A DNA stretch of 64,000 nt. Source: Adiantum capillus-veneris (Eukaryota; Streptophyta; Polypodiopsida; Polypodiales; Pteridaceae). Positions 36,797-49,271 of the stretch are shown in pieces. The notes under the pieces are model-generated. The model did not search any database, had not been told where the DNA came from, and was given only the letters and a program-made list of their open reading frames with translations. The stretch spans positions 45,947,598-46,011,597 of the forward strand of contig CM043962.1 in assembly GCA_014529385.2 (NCBI GenBank), given 5' to 3'. Within the stretch, counting starts at the first letter, position 1, and each line of letters opens with the position of its first letter. Made by a program: the position numbers and the translations under genes.

Positions 36797-37255
36797 TATT
36801 GCATTAGGAAGAAAATGGGGTCTACGAGGGTCTCTTTATTTGGCATTTTAAGAAAGTCAAACCTTTTAGTATTAAGAAAGTAATCAAAGGAAAACTTTTG
36901 AATTCAAAGAGGCAAAACGACTAGTGTATTTGAATTCAAAGTTTTTTCCCAAAATAGAATTTAAAATCTAGCGGGTAAAACCATATCATGTAGCATATCT
37001 ATGGAAAGAGCTAGATGCGTAGATTACAGATCTATGATCTCCGCTCAAATTGGAGATCATATGTAGGAGTTATGGAAGGCCAAAAATTGTAAAATTGTCC
37101 GCCTCCTTTTTGGGGGGAAAAGTGCATCCTTTGACCACTCTTACACATCTCTTACACACCCACCATTCTTGCACACATGGCCTACACCTATTCGTCAAAA
37201 TGTTAATCACCTGCATAAGCTCATGGAAAATAAAGAGGCCCTCCTACACCTCATT
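36797..37255. other. Insertion of about 460 bp inside G0 integrase
   Basis: Absent from the equivalent place in G1 (about 41045). AT-rich, non-coding; the source is unknown. Part of it (about 36943-36975) has weak AT-rich resemblance to the complement of the MITE at 60775-60959. Confidence 0.5.
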
Positions 37256-37478
37256 CTCCTCCTAATGGTAAGATTGGCTATCTCACTTTGGCCATCCGTT
37301 TGTGGGTGATATGCACGGGGGGGAAAATCTCCTAAAGAGGGAAAAAATGCCATGGCGGTCCTAGTGTGTTCAAACACATCACTACCACATGTATATGGTA
37401 ACAAATCCCCCCTGGAGTGATGCGGTGAACGAGAGCTGGCACATGAGTAAAGAGAAGTGCCATGCCCTAAGGACATGA

Positions 37479-38650
37479 TCAGTCCACAAAGGGGAGTAAG
37501 CCCAAAGATTTGCGAAAAGCATCAAGCTTCTCACGAGATAATGCCTTTGTGAAAAGATCTGCAAGGTTGTCCTGTGTTGGCACATAAGCCAAGTTGATCT
37601 CTCCTGTTGAGAGACTCTCCCTGACATAGTGGTAATGCTCCTCAATGTGCTTTGTGCGAGCATGAAAAACCGAGTTCCTCGCAACTACCAATGCGCTCTA
37701 ACTGTCAGTGTAGATAGTGTTGGCAGTGTCCTTTCCAACACCCAAATCAGCCATAAGGCGTCTGAGCCATACACACTCAACCGTAGCTGTGAAGACTTAG
37801 TCTCACAACTCGAAGTGGCCACAGTAGGTTACTTCTTGCTCAACCATGATATACATGAACTGCCAAGCATAAAACAAAAACCACTTGTAGACACTCGCGT
37901 GTCAAAACAACCAGCCCAATCTCAGTCCGAAAAAGCATGTGAGTCTGGCGGCAATGATCCCCCCTTGGGATAAAACAAGCCAAGATGTAAAGTACCACTA
38001 AGGTAGCGGAAAATCCTCTTGAAAGCCTTCCAATGCTTAGACCTTGGGCTATGCATAAATCTGCTAACCTGTGAGACTGTAAACTAAATATCTGGCCTCG
38101 TGTTGCATACATAAATGAGGGAGTAACATCAACACGATTTCCAGCATCATGTAGACTCAACTTCAAACCTGTTTCCCTGTGAGTGGCAATAGGTTTGCAA
38201 TCCTCAAGTCCAAATTTACATAGCAATGTCTCTATGTAACTTTTCTGACACAAGGCAATACCACCATCACACTGCTTAAACTGTATACCCAAGTAATGAT
38301 GCAACATCCCCAAATCTTTCATCTTGAAAGTAGCATTCAAATCAGCCTTAAATTTAGCAATATGTCTCTCATTTGGTCCAGTGATCAGCAAATCATCGAC
38401 ATAAAGAACCACAATGAGAAGTACATCACCCTCATGCTTTACATACAATGTGCTTTCTGTTGGACTGTTACAAAAGCCTCGTTTAACCAAATGAGTGTCA
38501 GCTTTCTCATACCAAGCACGAGGAGATTTCTTCAACCCATACAAAGCCTTCTTACATCTGTACACTTTGTCCTCTTGTCCTTTTAAGACAAAACCACGAG
38601 GCTACATTACATAAACTTCCTCAAAAATGTCACCATTCAAGAAAGCAGTA
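37479..38650 (-). pseudogene. pol: K1 reverse transcriptase (C-terminal) and RNase H
   Basis: Starts with TAFLNGDIFEEVYV, then KKALYGLKKSPRAWYEKAD, the catalytic VVLYVDDLLITG and KDLGMLHHYLGIQ, typical of copia RT. After a frameshift near 38110 the order continues into RNase H, ending with NSVFHARTKHIEEHYHYVRE and NLADLFTKALSREKL (37691-37479), the standard copia 3' end. A stop (near 38604) and further frameshifts kill it. Confidence 0.9.
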
Positions 38651-38652
38651 AC

Positions 38653-39937
38653 AGCTAGTGCAATGAAGATGAAAGCTTCATGCACTAAGAAAAACACTTA
38701 GCAAACACAACATCAATTATCCCTGGTCTCAGACCCAAGACCTCACACACCTTCAAAGATGGTGAGAGCTAGCAAGGTATGAGAGTAGATTGAGAGGAAG
38801 AAGGAGTATCTTACGAGAAAGATGTACATCTCCTCACATAATCACTCATATTAGCATAGCTTAGCTTAGTAATTAGCATGGTAGAGGAGATGAGCATGCA
38901 TTGAAGCTTGGCTCTCGGTTGGATTTGCATCACAAAGCCAAGAGTTGTTGGTGTAGGACTCCCTTCTCACAAGCTTGGAGTAGGTGGTAAGCTTTCCATT
39001 AAAGCTTGAGAAGGAGAGAGAGTCTTATTTACTTCACACATGAGATTGTGTGAGTGTGTGTGCGATAATGCCTTCCAAAAATCATCCCCCTCTCTCTCTT
39101 GGGCGATCCCCTCTTGCTATTTGCACTTGTTATCCTCTCATTGGACCTCCCTAGGGCTAGCCAATGACAATTAAGCAGCATAAGTGATAGCCTTCTGACA
39201 TGTGTCCCCCTTTCCCCTTTTGTGAGAGCTTTAGGTAATTTCATAATTCAACTAAACTCTCATTGGACCCCTTTGCCTCCTGGCCAATAGGAATCAGGCA
39301 AGCCATTGGGCTGTTGAATGCTCATTGGACCCCTTGAGAGACTGTCCAATAGTCTTCTAGAGGACTTAATTCTCATTGGTTCTTTTATTAAGTGTTTTTA
39401 AATTAATTAAAGTAGATTTACTCTAGCCTAGTTCTCATTGGTCCACCTCCAAGGCCATCCAATAGGAATTGGGTACACCTTGTGGGCATCTGGCCTAGGG
39501 AGTTGACATGTGTCCCTCATTCCCTTTGTGTAAAGGAAGCTTGTGTGTGTGTGTGTGTGGCTTTCTCTCTCATCCCCTACAAGCTAGGCTCGCCCCCTCC
39601 TATGTAGGGATTTGAAAGACTTTTTTGGACACACACAAAGCATCCAATTCCCCTATGGTTGACCTTTGGACACAACCTTTGAATTTTGGAACCTTAGCAT
39701 TTTGGAAGTCTTAATGGGCTGAACGTTAGGGTATTTTTAGCCCATTGGTGCACATGGCTCTTTTGCAGATGGCCCCCCTTTTGGATCCCTATTTTCCCTC
39801 CTTTGGATCCCTACTGTGGCCGGTCTACTAGCTTAACCAATATTCTAGCTTTTTCTCCCCCGGCACTTCCCCATATTAAATGATCAGTTTAACATGAGAA
39901 AATCATTTAGGAGAATTAGATATTGATTATTATGACA
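38653..39937 (-). repeat. G1 3' LTR, truncated
   Basis: Aligns by eye with 47407-48689 along nearly its whole length (1285 against 1283 bp). Starts TGTCATAATAATC on the minus strand, just after the purine tract CAAGAGAGAGGTAA. Confidence 0.92.
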
Positions 39938-40292
39938 TTACCTCTCTCTTGAAATCATAGTCGTCCTCGACTATGGTGTAGAGAAGATAAAGCATATTCA
40001 TGAGTCCTTTTCTTAGCGGGTAGAGGATCCCTATGTTACCCTACGACATCATTCCACAATGGATGACTAGTCCATTTGGCACTTGAGAGCCTAAGTCTGC
40101 CGCAAGCATGTCTGCACATTAGTCCTATCAATCTTCCATAGTAGAGTGACAAGCTCTACTTGGTGTTTGGGAGACGTCGTCTCCGCAAACTTGATCTAAG
40201 CATGCATACTACTTCATTTTTGTGAACAATAAAGAAAAAGAGAGTCTTATAAGACAAAAAATTTGTTCATTTTTAACATTTTGTACATTTGC

Positions 40293-40490
40293 TTACTCTT
40301 CGGAAGCATTGTAAGCATTGACAAGGTTTAGGTTATCCTTTAATTGTATGCCTTGCATACATCTAGCATCTTCAAAAGGATAATTCTTAAACTTAATAAG
40401 ATATCTTCGAATAGTCTTACCCCCTCTTAGTACCTTGTCTTCATGTGGGAGAATCGACTCGGATTACAGCACCTCCTCTTGGTCCTCGAT
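40293..40490 (-). pseudogene. pol: G1 chromodomain with stop
   Basis: Reads [20 protein letters not shown] then KFKNYPFEDARCMQG, with TAA (40464-40466) where G0 has CAA. This is direct evidence of a C-to-T change. The conserved ARW Trp is also Cys. Confidence 0.8.
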
Positions 40491-41370
40491 CTCCGGTGGG
40501 TCTTCAATAGTTGGTTCTTGAGGTGGCTAGGCTTTAATAGGCTCACATGGAAAGCATTGTGTATGAGCCAATGATTGGGCAACTTGAGTTGATAGGCCAT
40601 CTCATTGATTGGCCTAAGAATCTGGAAGGGACCATAGTACCTTTTTGCTAGTTTAGCATAGTACTTTTGGTGTCCCGTAGGATTCTTGCCCATCATGTGC
40701 CTTAATCGAGCCTTGGGGAATTTTAATAAGACCCAATCATTTTCTTTAAAGGCTTGGGCTCTTCTGTGCTTGTCAGTAACAGCCTTTTGCCTTTGCTGTG
40801 AGATAGAGATAGCATCCTTAATCTTTTGAAAAGATTCTTGTAGGTCTCGGCTATACTCATCTGCAGCGAAGATCTTCCCATGTACCTTAAGCAGCAAGGG
40901 ACTTTTTGATCTTCCCTCAATTACCTCGAAAGGTGCTTTTCCCATGGAAGTATGTACAGTGTTATTGTAAGCATACTCCACTAAGAATAAGTACTTCTCC
41001 CATTGGGATCTTTGATCTAATTCCGTTACTTAGGCTTTTAGTAGAGCGAGAATGGTTAGGCTAGCTATTTCACTTTGGCCATCCGTTTGTGGATGATAGG
41101 CCAAAGAGAAGTTTAGCCTTGTCCCTAAATTCTCAAAGAGACCCTTCCAGAAATTACTGGTCATTCTAGGATCTCTATCCGACACTATGGACATTGGCAA
41201 GCCATGGTACTTGAAAATTTGTGAAATGAAGAGGGTTGACATTTGATGGGCTTTGATAGTCTTTTTGACAGGTATAAAATGAGCTTGTTTACTGAACCTG
41301 TCTACTATCGTCCATATTCCCGTATTCCCATAATATATTTAGGCAATCCAAAGATAAAATCCATGGATAT
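40427..41370 (-). pseudogene. pol: G1 integrase core and C-terminal region (after the solo LTR)
   Basis: Continues the integrase interrupted at 42843. Motifs: MSTLFISQIFKYHGLPMSIV then SDRDPRMTSNFWKGLF (second catalytic Asp), AYHPQTDGQSEIASLTI (the Glu of DDE is in QSE), then a gap. From 40981 come [39 protein letters not shown] and [21 protein letters not shown], the chromovirus C-terminal module. Frameshifts near 41035 and near 40520 break it. Confidence 0.9.
41366..41370. repeat. Target-site duplication of the solo LTR, left
   Basis: GATAT, repeated at 42843-42847. Confidence 0.92.
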
Positions 41371-42113
41371 TGTAATGGAATTATCCTTTTAACTTGAGTT
41401 GGAGCGGAAAGTAAATAACATATTGAGCATTTCCTTGAGTATTCTTTTGTGTGTAGATGTATAGTGAGAAAGAAAGTGCTTGGATAGAGAGAGCAACACT
41501 TAACACATTACTTCATTAACATGGCATGATCAATACTTGTAAAAGAGAGTGAGAGTTTAGAGAAATTGACACCAATAGAGGACCAGATTAGTTGGAGCCG
41601 GTCCCCCCTCCAATAGGCATTTGTATTATAGATTCTTCCATGACGGAAGACTTGCTTACAATACAACTGTTTGTGTTCCTTGAGACCTTCTTGATGAGAT
41701 GAAGATGGTAAGCTTCACTCACCAAGAATTAGCATAACTACAACAATAAACATGATTAGCATGAGCTTGAAAAATGCCCAGCCTCAATCCCAAGACCTCA
41801 AACACCATGAAAGGTGAGGAGAGCTAGCAGGGAGTGAGAAAGAAGAGATAAGTAGAAGTAGCTCTACTAGAAAGAAATAACCCCTTTCACATAATCACTC
41901 ATAGCTCTTGTAGCATAACTTAGCATAGAGTTAATGGAGATTAGAAAGATTGATAAGCAAGCATAAGCATTCTCTTGTGTGGATTTGCATCCATAGCCAA
42001 GAGCTTGTGGTAGTAGGCACTCAACTTCTCAAGCTTGGAGAAGGAGATGGAATCCTTGCTTCACAAGAGTGTGTGAAGGGAAGAATGAAGGAGAGAGAGC
42101 TCGTGGGAGGCTC

Positions 42114-42156
<43 letters not shown>

Positions 42157-42842
42157 AGGTCGACCCCCTTTCCTAGGGTTCCTTTGAAGTTGATTGGGCC
42201 ATGTAGCCCTCTAGCCAATGAGAGCTGGGCTCCCTTTGGGGCAAGGTGTGTAGCCTCTTGACAAGTGTCCTTCTTTCCCTTTGTGAGGCTAAGCTAGCAC
42301 CCCCCTTGCTTAAGCACAGCCCCTGCTTAAGCACAACCCCTACTTGCTTGAGTAGTGTGTCTCTACACTTGACAAGTGGCCCCTTTCCTTTCATAAGGGT
42401 ATGGGTCCTTGGTGAGGTGCTCACTTACTATCTACCTCCCCCCTTTGTAGGGCTCGCCCCCTCTTTAGTAGCAAGTTCTTTGAACTTGGTAAGCACGCAG
42501 CCCTCCTACTTAATCACAGCCCTAGCTTAAGCAAGCTGCCCTCTTGCCTGCTTGGACTTTAGTGATAAAGAGTAAAATTTTAAAGACTATGTCTTAAAGC
42601 TTTTAACACTTACCTTTGGAGGCTTTAATGAAGACAACCCTAAGGTCTTTTGCTCCATTAGTTAACCTTTCTCTTTGATATACCTTTTCTCATTTGGGCC
42701 CCTTTACCATTGGCCCCGTGCTTAAATAGATCTATAAGAACATCTATATCTTAACCCTTGTTCCCGTTTATTCTCCCACATTAAATGATCAGTTTAATAT
42801 GAGAAAATCATTTGGGTTGGTCAGATATTAGATTTTATGACA
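41371..42842 (-). mobile_element. Solo LTR of the G0/G1 family inserted in G1 integrase
   Basis: 1472 bp, starting TGTCATAA and ending TTACA on the minus strand, flanked by GATAT on both sides. It is homologous to the G1 and G0 LTRs, shares the GGAGCCGGTCCCCCCTCCAA word (41597 region and 47313 region), and contains a (GA)n run (42113-42153). Integrase coding resumes exactly on each side, so the complete element was lost by LTR-LTR recombination after insertion. Confidence 0.94.
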
Positions 42843-43561
42843 GATATGCTCTCCCATGGTGAATTAGGGATTGGCAAGGGTTGAAGCAATCCAAGTTGCT
42901 TCCCTCTATCAAATTTTGTCTTTTGGCATACCACACATTTAGAAACATACTCTTGTATGTTCACTTTCATGGTAGGCCAATAGAAATATGTTTCAATTCC
43001 CTTTAAGGTAGACTGAATCCCTCTATGCCCCGCATAAGGTGGAGCATGAGATTCATACATTACTTTCTCACGTAGTGAGTTAGTAACACATAGTCTATTG
43101 CCATAGAGAAGATAACCATCTTGTAAAGTAAATGGTTCTTCTTTCTTCCCTAATGCAAGGGCTGAAATCACATCTCTAAAATCGGGATCAATAGCATACT
43201 CATCTATCATTGAAGATAGATCATTGTGACTTGCTATGGAAACCGCATTCACTCTCGGCCATCTTGAGAGTGCATCATCTACTTGATTATGCTTGCCAGC
43301 AATGTGAGCAATATGAAAATGAAATTGCGAACGGAAATTTGCCCACCTCATTTGTTTGTCGGAGAGCTTGGTCTGGGTCATGAAGTACTTAAGACTTTGG
43401 TGATCCGTTCGCAGAATGAAAGGAGTCCCCAATAAATAGTGCTTCCATGAGTATAAGGCATGTAGAACTGCAAGGAGTTCCTTTTCATATATGCCTAGAG
43501 ATTGATCAATAGGGTCAAACCTTCGACTCTCATAGCCTATGGCATGCCCTTCTTGAAGCAA
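42843..43561 (-). pseudogene. pol: G1 RNase H and integrase N-terminus
   Basis: RNase H: YEKELLAVLHALYSWKHYLL and LRTDHQSLKYFMTQ. Then comes the integrase zinc domain HAPPYAGHRGIQSTLKGIE ... CVVCQKTKFDRG, up to PWESIS, where the solo LTR cuts in. In-frame throughout this piece. Confidence 0.92.
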
Positions 43562-43612
43562 AACAGCTCCAAGGAAATCACCACAAGCATCACATTGGAC
43601 CTCAAATGGTTT

Positions 43613-44428
43613 TTAGAGATCCGGTAGTGTAAGCACAAGTTGAGAGATAAGATTTTCGAAAGCATTATTCTCCTTAGCAGACCATGTATACCTAACGCTT
43701 TTCTTTGTTAGGTCATGTAATGGTCCCGCAATTTGTGAGAACTTTTCTATGAAGCATCTATAGTATGCACACATACCTATAAAGCTTCTTAGTTCATGAA
43801 GATTCCTTGGTTTAGGCCATCCTTTTATTACCTCTAACTTCGACGGATCCATCTTGATGCCATCTTGAGAGATAATGTGACCTAAATACTGAATCTCTTG
43901 CAAGAAAAATTCACTTTTCTTTCGATTAACATAAAGTTTATTCTCTCTTAAAACTTGAAATATTACATGGAGGTGTTGCTTGTGTTCGTCTAATGAATTA
44001 GAGTAGATGATAATATCATCAAATAACACTCCACTGAAGGTTCGATGAGGCCTGAACAGCTTCTCCATCAAGCGATTGAATGTGGCTGGTGCATTGGTCA
44101 AGCCAAAAGGCATGACAATGTATTCGTAAAGACCAAATGTGGTGCGAAATGGGGTCTTTACAATGTCTTGATCAACTATCCTTATTTAATGATAGCCACT
44201 TTTTAGGTCAATCCTACTGAAGTAGGTCAATCCTTGTAGCTTATCAAATAGGTCTTCTACCTGTGGAATGGGAAACCTATTCTTGATAGTGATCCTATTT
44301 AGTGCTCTATAGTCGACACACATACGATATGTGCCGTCTTTCTTTTGCACTAATAGGACAGGTGAGCAAAATGGAGATGAGCTAGGCCTAACCATGCCCT
44401 TCTCAACTAACTCATGCACTTGCCGCAT
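43613..44428 (-). pseudogene. pol: G1 reverse transcriptase
   Basis: [31 protein letters not shown], a TAA where family members have Gln (near 44186), then MPFGLTNAPATFNRLMEKLF and the catalytic VLFDDIIIYS, YLGHIISQDGIKMDP and LRSFIGMCAYYRCFI (thumb/connection). A stop near 43613 separates it from RNase H. Confidence 0.93.
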
Positions 44429-45065
44429 AATCTCCTCTTGTTGGGCTTGAGAAACTCTATAAGGAGGTTTGTTAGGCGGTGAACTTCCTGGTTATCATTA
44501 CCTCGTTTAGGAGGTAGCTCACAAGGGATGTCGTCAATAAAAACATCTTGAAACCCCTTGAGAAAATTGGATAACTCTAATTCCTTTTGGTTGCTTTTAT
44601 TTTCTTTTGCTAAAGCATTAGGTTCATTTTGAGAATCTTTAACAAAAATCATGTACACGGAAATAGAGCTCTTTATTGACTTGTTGAAAGTTGGTGTATG
44701 TACAATGGGAATAGTGTTACCCATTTCCTTAGCATCTATATACATGTCTTTTTCCCTGAACTTAAAGGAGATTCTTCTTTCAGGAAATTTAACATTGGCA
44801 GCCAGGCGGTCAAACCATGGTGCCCCTAGGATCACATCCTCATGCTTGAGAGGATAGATAAAGAAGTCCTCTTTGTCCACATAGCTTTGGACATGAAGCC
44901 TCAATTTCCCGATTAAGGGAGTGACTGAAGCTTCTTGCCCCTTGAAAGCACTGTCTGCGGGTAGGACATCTCCCATCTCGTAGGCTTGTATGCCTAGCTT
45001 GGTGGCCAACTCTATAGATATAAAATTGTGAGTAGAACCAGGGTCAAAGAGAATAAAAGCATCAT
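44407..45065 (-). pseudogene. pol: G1 aspartic protease
   Basis: The active site LFDPGSTHNFIS starts near 45050 (DPG variant common in this lineage), followed by VILGAPWFDRLAANVKFPER (about 44820) and a linker with FIDDIPCELPPKRG leading to RT. The protease cleaves Gag-Pol. A frame change at about 44407-44430 links to RT. Confidence 0.88.
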
Positions 45066-45069
45066 GTTC

Positions 45070-46683
45070 TCATACCTTTCCCCAAGCATGGCATAGAGGA
45101 GATCCTTTGTGATAAGTTTGGTGAGTCTCCTCCTCTTGGATTTCAACCAAGGTAGCTCTAGGAGGATCTTGGCGGTTGTTCTTTTGGGGACAAGCGCGGT
45201 ACGCACGCCCTTGTTCGCCGCACTTGAAACACCGGTTATCCTTACGATAACACTCAAGCTCTTCAGGAGAGAGTTTGTTTTTACCTTTGTAAACTCCCTT
45301 CTCTTTAACTTTGGCTGAGTTGCCCTTAGGAGACTTTTGGACATTGTCCTTTCCCTTAGGCTCATTGGAACCCTTGTTTTCCGTGGGCTTATTATTTCTG
45401 TTAGCCCCCGTTTGGAAATTGATTTGAGAGGCCACCATAGTATGGTGTATTACCGCCGATATGGTACGTGGCCTTTGGGAGTTGACATGCTCCGCCATTT
45501 CTTCGGTTAAAAGCCCACACAAAATTGCTGCTTTTTCTCTCCAAAATCCAACTTTTTGAAGACAGTGGCTTTGAGTTGTAGGTCCCAAAACTTGTCTACA
45601 TATTTGTGGATGGATTCATAGGAAGAGAGCTTTAAGCTTCGCCATTCGGTGAGTAATTTGTCTTTGGCATCGGTGGCCAAAAACTACTTCATAATGGAAT
45701 CTCTTAAAGCTTTCCATGTTCGCGGAGCTTCACCATTGGCTCGTAGGCTAGACCACCATTGTCTCGCGGACTTTTGAAAGTGCATAGCTACATGGCGTAG
45801 CTTAGAGGACTCTGTGAAGCCCTCATCTCCAAACGCCACATCAAATTGATGGATAAAGGCCAAGACTTAGTCCGTAGCACCAAAGGTGCTATCATAGGTA
45901 AGGAAAGAGATGCTCTTCTCTCCCTCTTTGAACTTCTTCAGCTTGGACGACCTCTTCCATGCGTCATAGGATTTCCTATGGCCTCTTCTTTTTGATGGTT
46001 CAAAGGTTGCACCATCACTTTCTTCAGAAGGTGAAGAATTTGAAGAAGGTGGAGAAGAGGGTGACCTCTTTCTCACCTTTTTCTTGTCTTGATCTTCATC
46101 GTCTTCACCATCACTTTCATAAGAGGAAGAGGATGAATAAGATGGAGAAGAGGGTGTCCTCTTTCTCACCTTTTTATTCTCTTGCTTTTTATCATCCCTC
46201 TTTGAATTAGGGTGTGGAGAAGGGTGCGATGGTCTTCTCCGCTTTGGTGGGGCTGATGGAGAGCGTTTAGCCCGCTGTCTTTGTGGAGCCATCTCCGCCG
46301 AGGTGGCGGGAGACTCACTTATTTCTCGTTCCTTTGGTGGAGGCTCTTGAGTTCTCCTTTGGGAAGGAGATGCATCATCAAGAAGTAAATTCTTGAGCCC
46401 TTCATATGGATTCTCTTATTCTTCCTGAATCGGAGAGAGACCTCTTTTGGAAGTCTCACAAGGAGGCTCTAGGTGTTCTCTCATCATGGTGGTGAGCTTG
46501 GAGAATCCCGTGATGAGCACGGAGCTGCCGTTGCACTTCACTTTGGAGAGATGGATTGCCCATGGCTTGTTGAATCCTAGAAACAAGATAGTTAACAAGC
46601 ATCGGAGCATCATTAGTAGCTTGCTCATTAGCAAAATCAAAGTAATCAACATTAATTTCACTCTCTTTACTATTGTCAGCCAT
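45070..46683 (-). pseudogene. gag: G1 gag
   Basis: N-terminal piece from ATG 46683 (MADNSKESEINVDYFDFANE), then a basic Ser/Pro-rich region with duplicated KKVRKRTPSSP/KKVRKRSPSSP blocks (46292-45867), then a Gag capsid-like region across stops (about 45860-45600), then the zinc-knuckle position CFKCGEQGRAYRAC, in which the expected His is Arg. Several frameshifts. The knuckle change would weaken zinc and RNA binding. Confidence 0.8.
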
Positions 46684-47087
46684 TCTAACAACTTTAAGGT
46701 GTAAACGTTTTAGGTGTACTTTGGCACTTCAAGCCCTAGTTGATACTCCTCTTTACCCCTTTAGAAAAGTCACTCAAGCTACTGTACTCGTGGCTCGAAT
46801 ATCATTAATTGCAAGGAATACAAGAGAGGGTCGTTCAACACCAAAACAACATCGGCTCCTGTCAAGCTTCTAATAGCTCAATAGTGGTTAAGCCGTAGGC
46901 AAGCCCCGTAGGACTCCACTATTAAGACCATAGCTCTCGACGGTGATGCCCCGTTAACTGCACGAAGGCAGGCGCACTGCAAGGCTGAAAAATTCCTATT
47001 CTACTTACTCACGGGCAATTAATAATACCAACCATTTATAGCTAGCTTGAGGACCTCCCTTCTTGAGCAAGAAAAGAGAAACCTTGT

Positions 47088-47100
47088 GCTCTGATACCAA
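47088..47100 (-). other. G1 primer binding site (initiator tRNA-Met type)
   Basis: On the minus strand TTGGTATCAGAGC follows the LTR end directly. TGGTATCAGAGC is the classic complement of the plant initiator tRNA-Met 3' end. Confidence 0.92.
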
Positions 47101-48689
47101 TGTAACCTTTAATGGCCTAAGAACTTGTGTGTAGCGGAAATTAGCATGAACATAGTGGGCATTTCATTAGAATAGATTCCTAATGAGAATTACAAGAGTG
47201 CTTGGGTGGAGAGAGCAACAAAAAGCATAAAACCTAGCTAGATAGCATGAACAATACTTTCAAAAGAGAGAGAAATTAAGCTATTGACAACAATTGAGGA
47301 CCGGATTTTCATGGAGCCGGTCCCCCCTCCAAAAGGCTTTGTATTATGGTTTCTCCCATCAAGAGAGACATTGTACAATACAATTCTCTGTGTTCCTTCA
47401 AGACTAGCTAGTGCAATGAAGATGAAATCTTCATGCACTAAGCAAAACACTTAGCAAACACATCATCAATTATCCTCGGTCTCAGACACAAGACCTCACA
47501 CACCTTCAAAGATGGTGGGAGCTAGCAGGGTATGAGAGTAGATTGAGAGGAAGAAGGAGTATCTTATGAGAAATATGTACATCTCCTCACATAATCACTC
47601 ATATTAGCATAGCTTAGCTTAGTAATTATCATGGTAGAGCATATGAGCATGCATTTAAACTTGGCTCTTGGTTGGATTTTCATCACAAAGCCAAGAGTTG
47701 TTGGTGTAGGCCTCCCTTCTCCCAAGCTTGGAGTAGGTGGTAAGCTTTCCATTAAAGCTTGAGAAGGGGAGAGAGTCTTCTTTACTTCACACATGAGATT
47801 GTGTGAGTGTGTGTGTGATAATGCCTTCCAAAAATCAGCCCCCTCTCTCTCTTGGACGATCCCTCTTGCTATTTGCACTTGCTATCCTCTCATTGGACCT
47901 CCCTAGGGCTAGCCAATGACAATTAAGCAGCATAAGTGATAGCCTTCTGACATGTGTCCCCCTTTCCCCTTTTGTGAGAGCTTTAGATAATTTAATAATT
48001 CAACTAAACTCTCATTGGACCCCTTTGCCTCCTGGCCAATAGGAATCACGCAAGCCATTGGGTTGTTGAATGCTCATTGGACCCCTTGGGAGACTGTCCA
48101 ATAGTCTTCTAGAGGACTTAATTCTCATTGGTTCTTTTATTAAGTGTTTTTAAATTAATTAAACTAGATTTACTGTAGCCTAATTCTCATTGGTCCACCT
48201 TCAAGGCCATCCAATAGGAATTGGGTACACCTTGTGGGCATCTGGCCTAGGGAACTGACATGTGTCCCTCATTCCCTTTGTGTAAAGGAATCTTGTGTGT
48301 GTCTGTGTGTGGCTTTATCTCTCATCTCCTACAAGCTAGGCTTGCCCCCTCCTATGTAGGGATTTGAAAGACTTTTTTGGACACACACACAGCATCCAAT
48401 TTCCCTATGGTTGACCTTTGGACACAACCTTTGAATTTTGGAACCTTAGCATTTTGGAAGTCTTAATGGGCTGAACCTTAGGGTCTTTTTAGCCCATTGT
48501 TGCACATGGATCTTTTGCAGATGGCCCCCCTTTTGGATCCCTATTTTCCACCCTTTGGATCCCTACTGTGGCCGGTCTGCTAGCTTAACCAATATTCTAG
48601 CTTTTTCTCCCCCGGCACTTCCCCATATTAAATGATCAGTTTAAAATGAGAAAATCATTTAGGAGAATTAGATATTGATTATTATGACA
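47101..48689 (-). repeat. G1 5' LTR
   Basis: 1589 bp, TGTCATAATAATC...AAAGGTTACA on the minus strand. K1 coding sequence resumes directly at 48690; ATCCG (48690-48694) is the candidate target-site duplication, its partner lost at the other end. Confidence 0.93.
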
Positions 48690-49260
48690 ATCCGGCTTGC
48701 GTTTCAACTTGTAAACCCACTTCGTACCAATGGCCTTTTTGCCAGGAGGGAAATCACATAAAGTCCATGTGTCATTTTCTATAAGTGCATCATATTCTGA
48801 TTGCATGGCAGCCATCCAATTTTTTGAATTCTGTGCTTCATCAAAAGATAGAGGCTCCTCAACATCATGTAAGCTAGACACACCCAAATCATAACAATCT
48901 GATGCATAAGATGCATGGTGAGAGCCTAAACGAGTACGACTAGACAAAGTTGCATCCAATTTACTGTCACGCAAAGTGTGCACTAGCCATTTTGGCATAC
49001 TGCTAGCCTGCTCATTTTCAACCCTTTCCTCATCAAGTACATCATGTACATTTGCATCAGTAATAGGCTGATCTATAACATTTTCAAAAACCCCCATAGG
49101 CTGTACATTTGCCTCATTGGAACTTACATTTGTATTTCCACCACTGAAAAGAGGCAACAAAGTGTCATAAATGTCATGTGAGCTTACATTACTGTCTCTA
49201 GTACATGACGGCAAGGGCTGAACAGAATCTTCCACAAACACTACATCCCGTGAAACCAGA
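48690..49260 (-). pseudogene. pol: K1 integrase-RT linker and start of reverse transcriptase
   Basis: A long Ser/Asn/Val-rich linker (FVEDSVQPLPSCTRD...) leads to the RT start: NSKNWMAAMQSEYDALIEND, TWTLCDFPPGKKAIGTKWVY, KLKRKPD, where the G1 LTR cuts in. A TAA near 49260 separates it from integrase (YHP-stop-TKRFLVSRDVVF, probably former CAA). Confidence 0.9.
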
Positions 49261-49271
49261 AAACGCTTTGT

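Larger units (their letters stand above)
35160..37312 (-). mobile_element. G0: 3' fragment of a chromovirus
   Basis: On the minus strand: integrase motif block (AYHPQTDGQSEIANLTI, 37313-37263), an insertion of about 460 bp (about 36797-37255), integrase C-terminal region (36720-36390), a chromodomain (36225-36026), a purine tract and a truncated LTR. Everything upstream of the motif block is missing; copia K1 starts at that point. Confidence 0.82.
38653..48689 (-). mobile_element. G1: chromovirus inserted in K1
   Basis: 5' LTR 47101-48689, tRNA-iMet-type PBS, gag, protease, RT, RNase H, integrase (split by a solo LTR), chromodomain, purine tract and 3' LTR 38653-39937 (lacking about 306 bp). 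G1 sits between the N- and C-terminal halves of K1 RT, so it is younger than K1. Loss of the LTR end together with K1 sequence at 38650 indicates a deletion after insertion; the shared AGCTAGTGCAATG there is a candidate breakpoint homology. Confidence 0.92.

Noticed and set aside
36943-36975. G0 insertion as another copy of the 60775-60959 MITE
   Set aside because: Only a short AT-rich stretch resembles it, and the TATAACGTG ends are absent.
45867-46292. SR-protein-like host gene
   Set aside because: The Ser/Arg/Lys-rich frame lies between G1's gag start and zinc knuckle on the same strand, so it is the basic region of that Gag.
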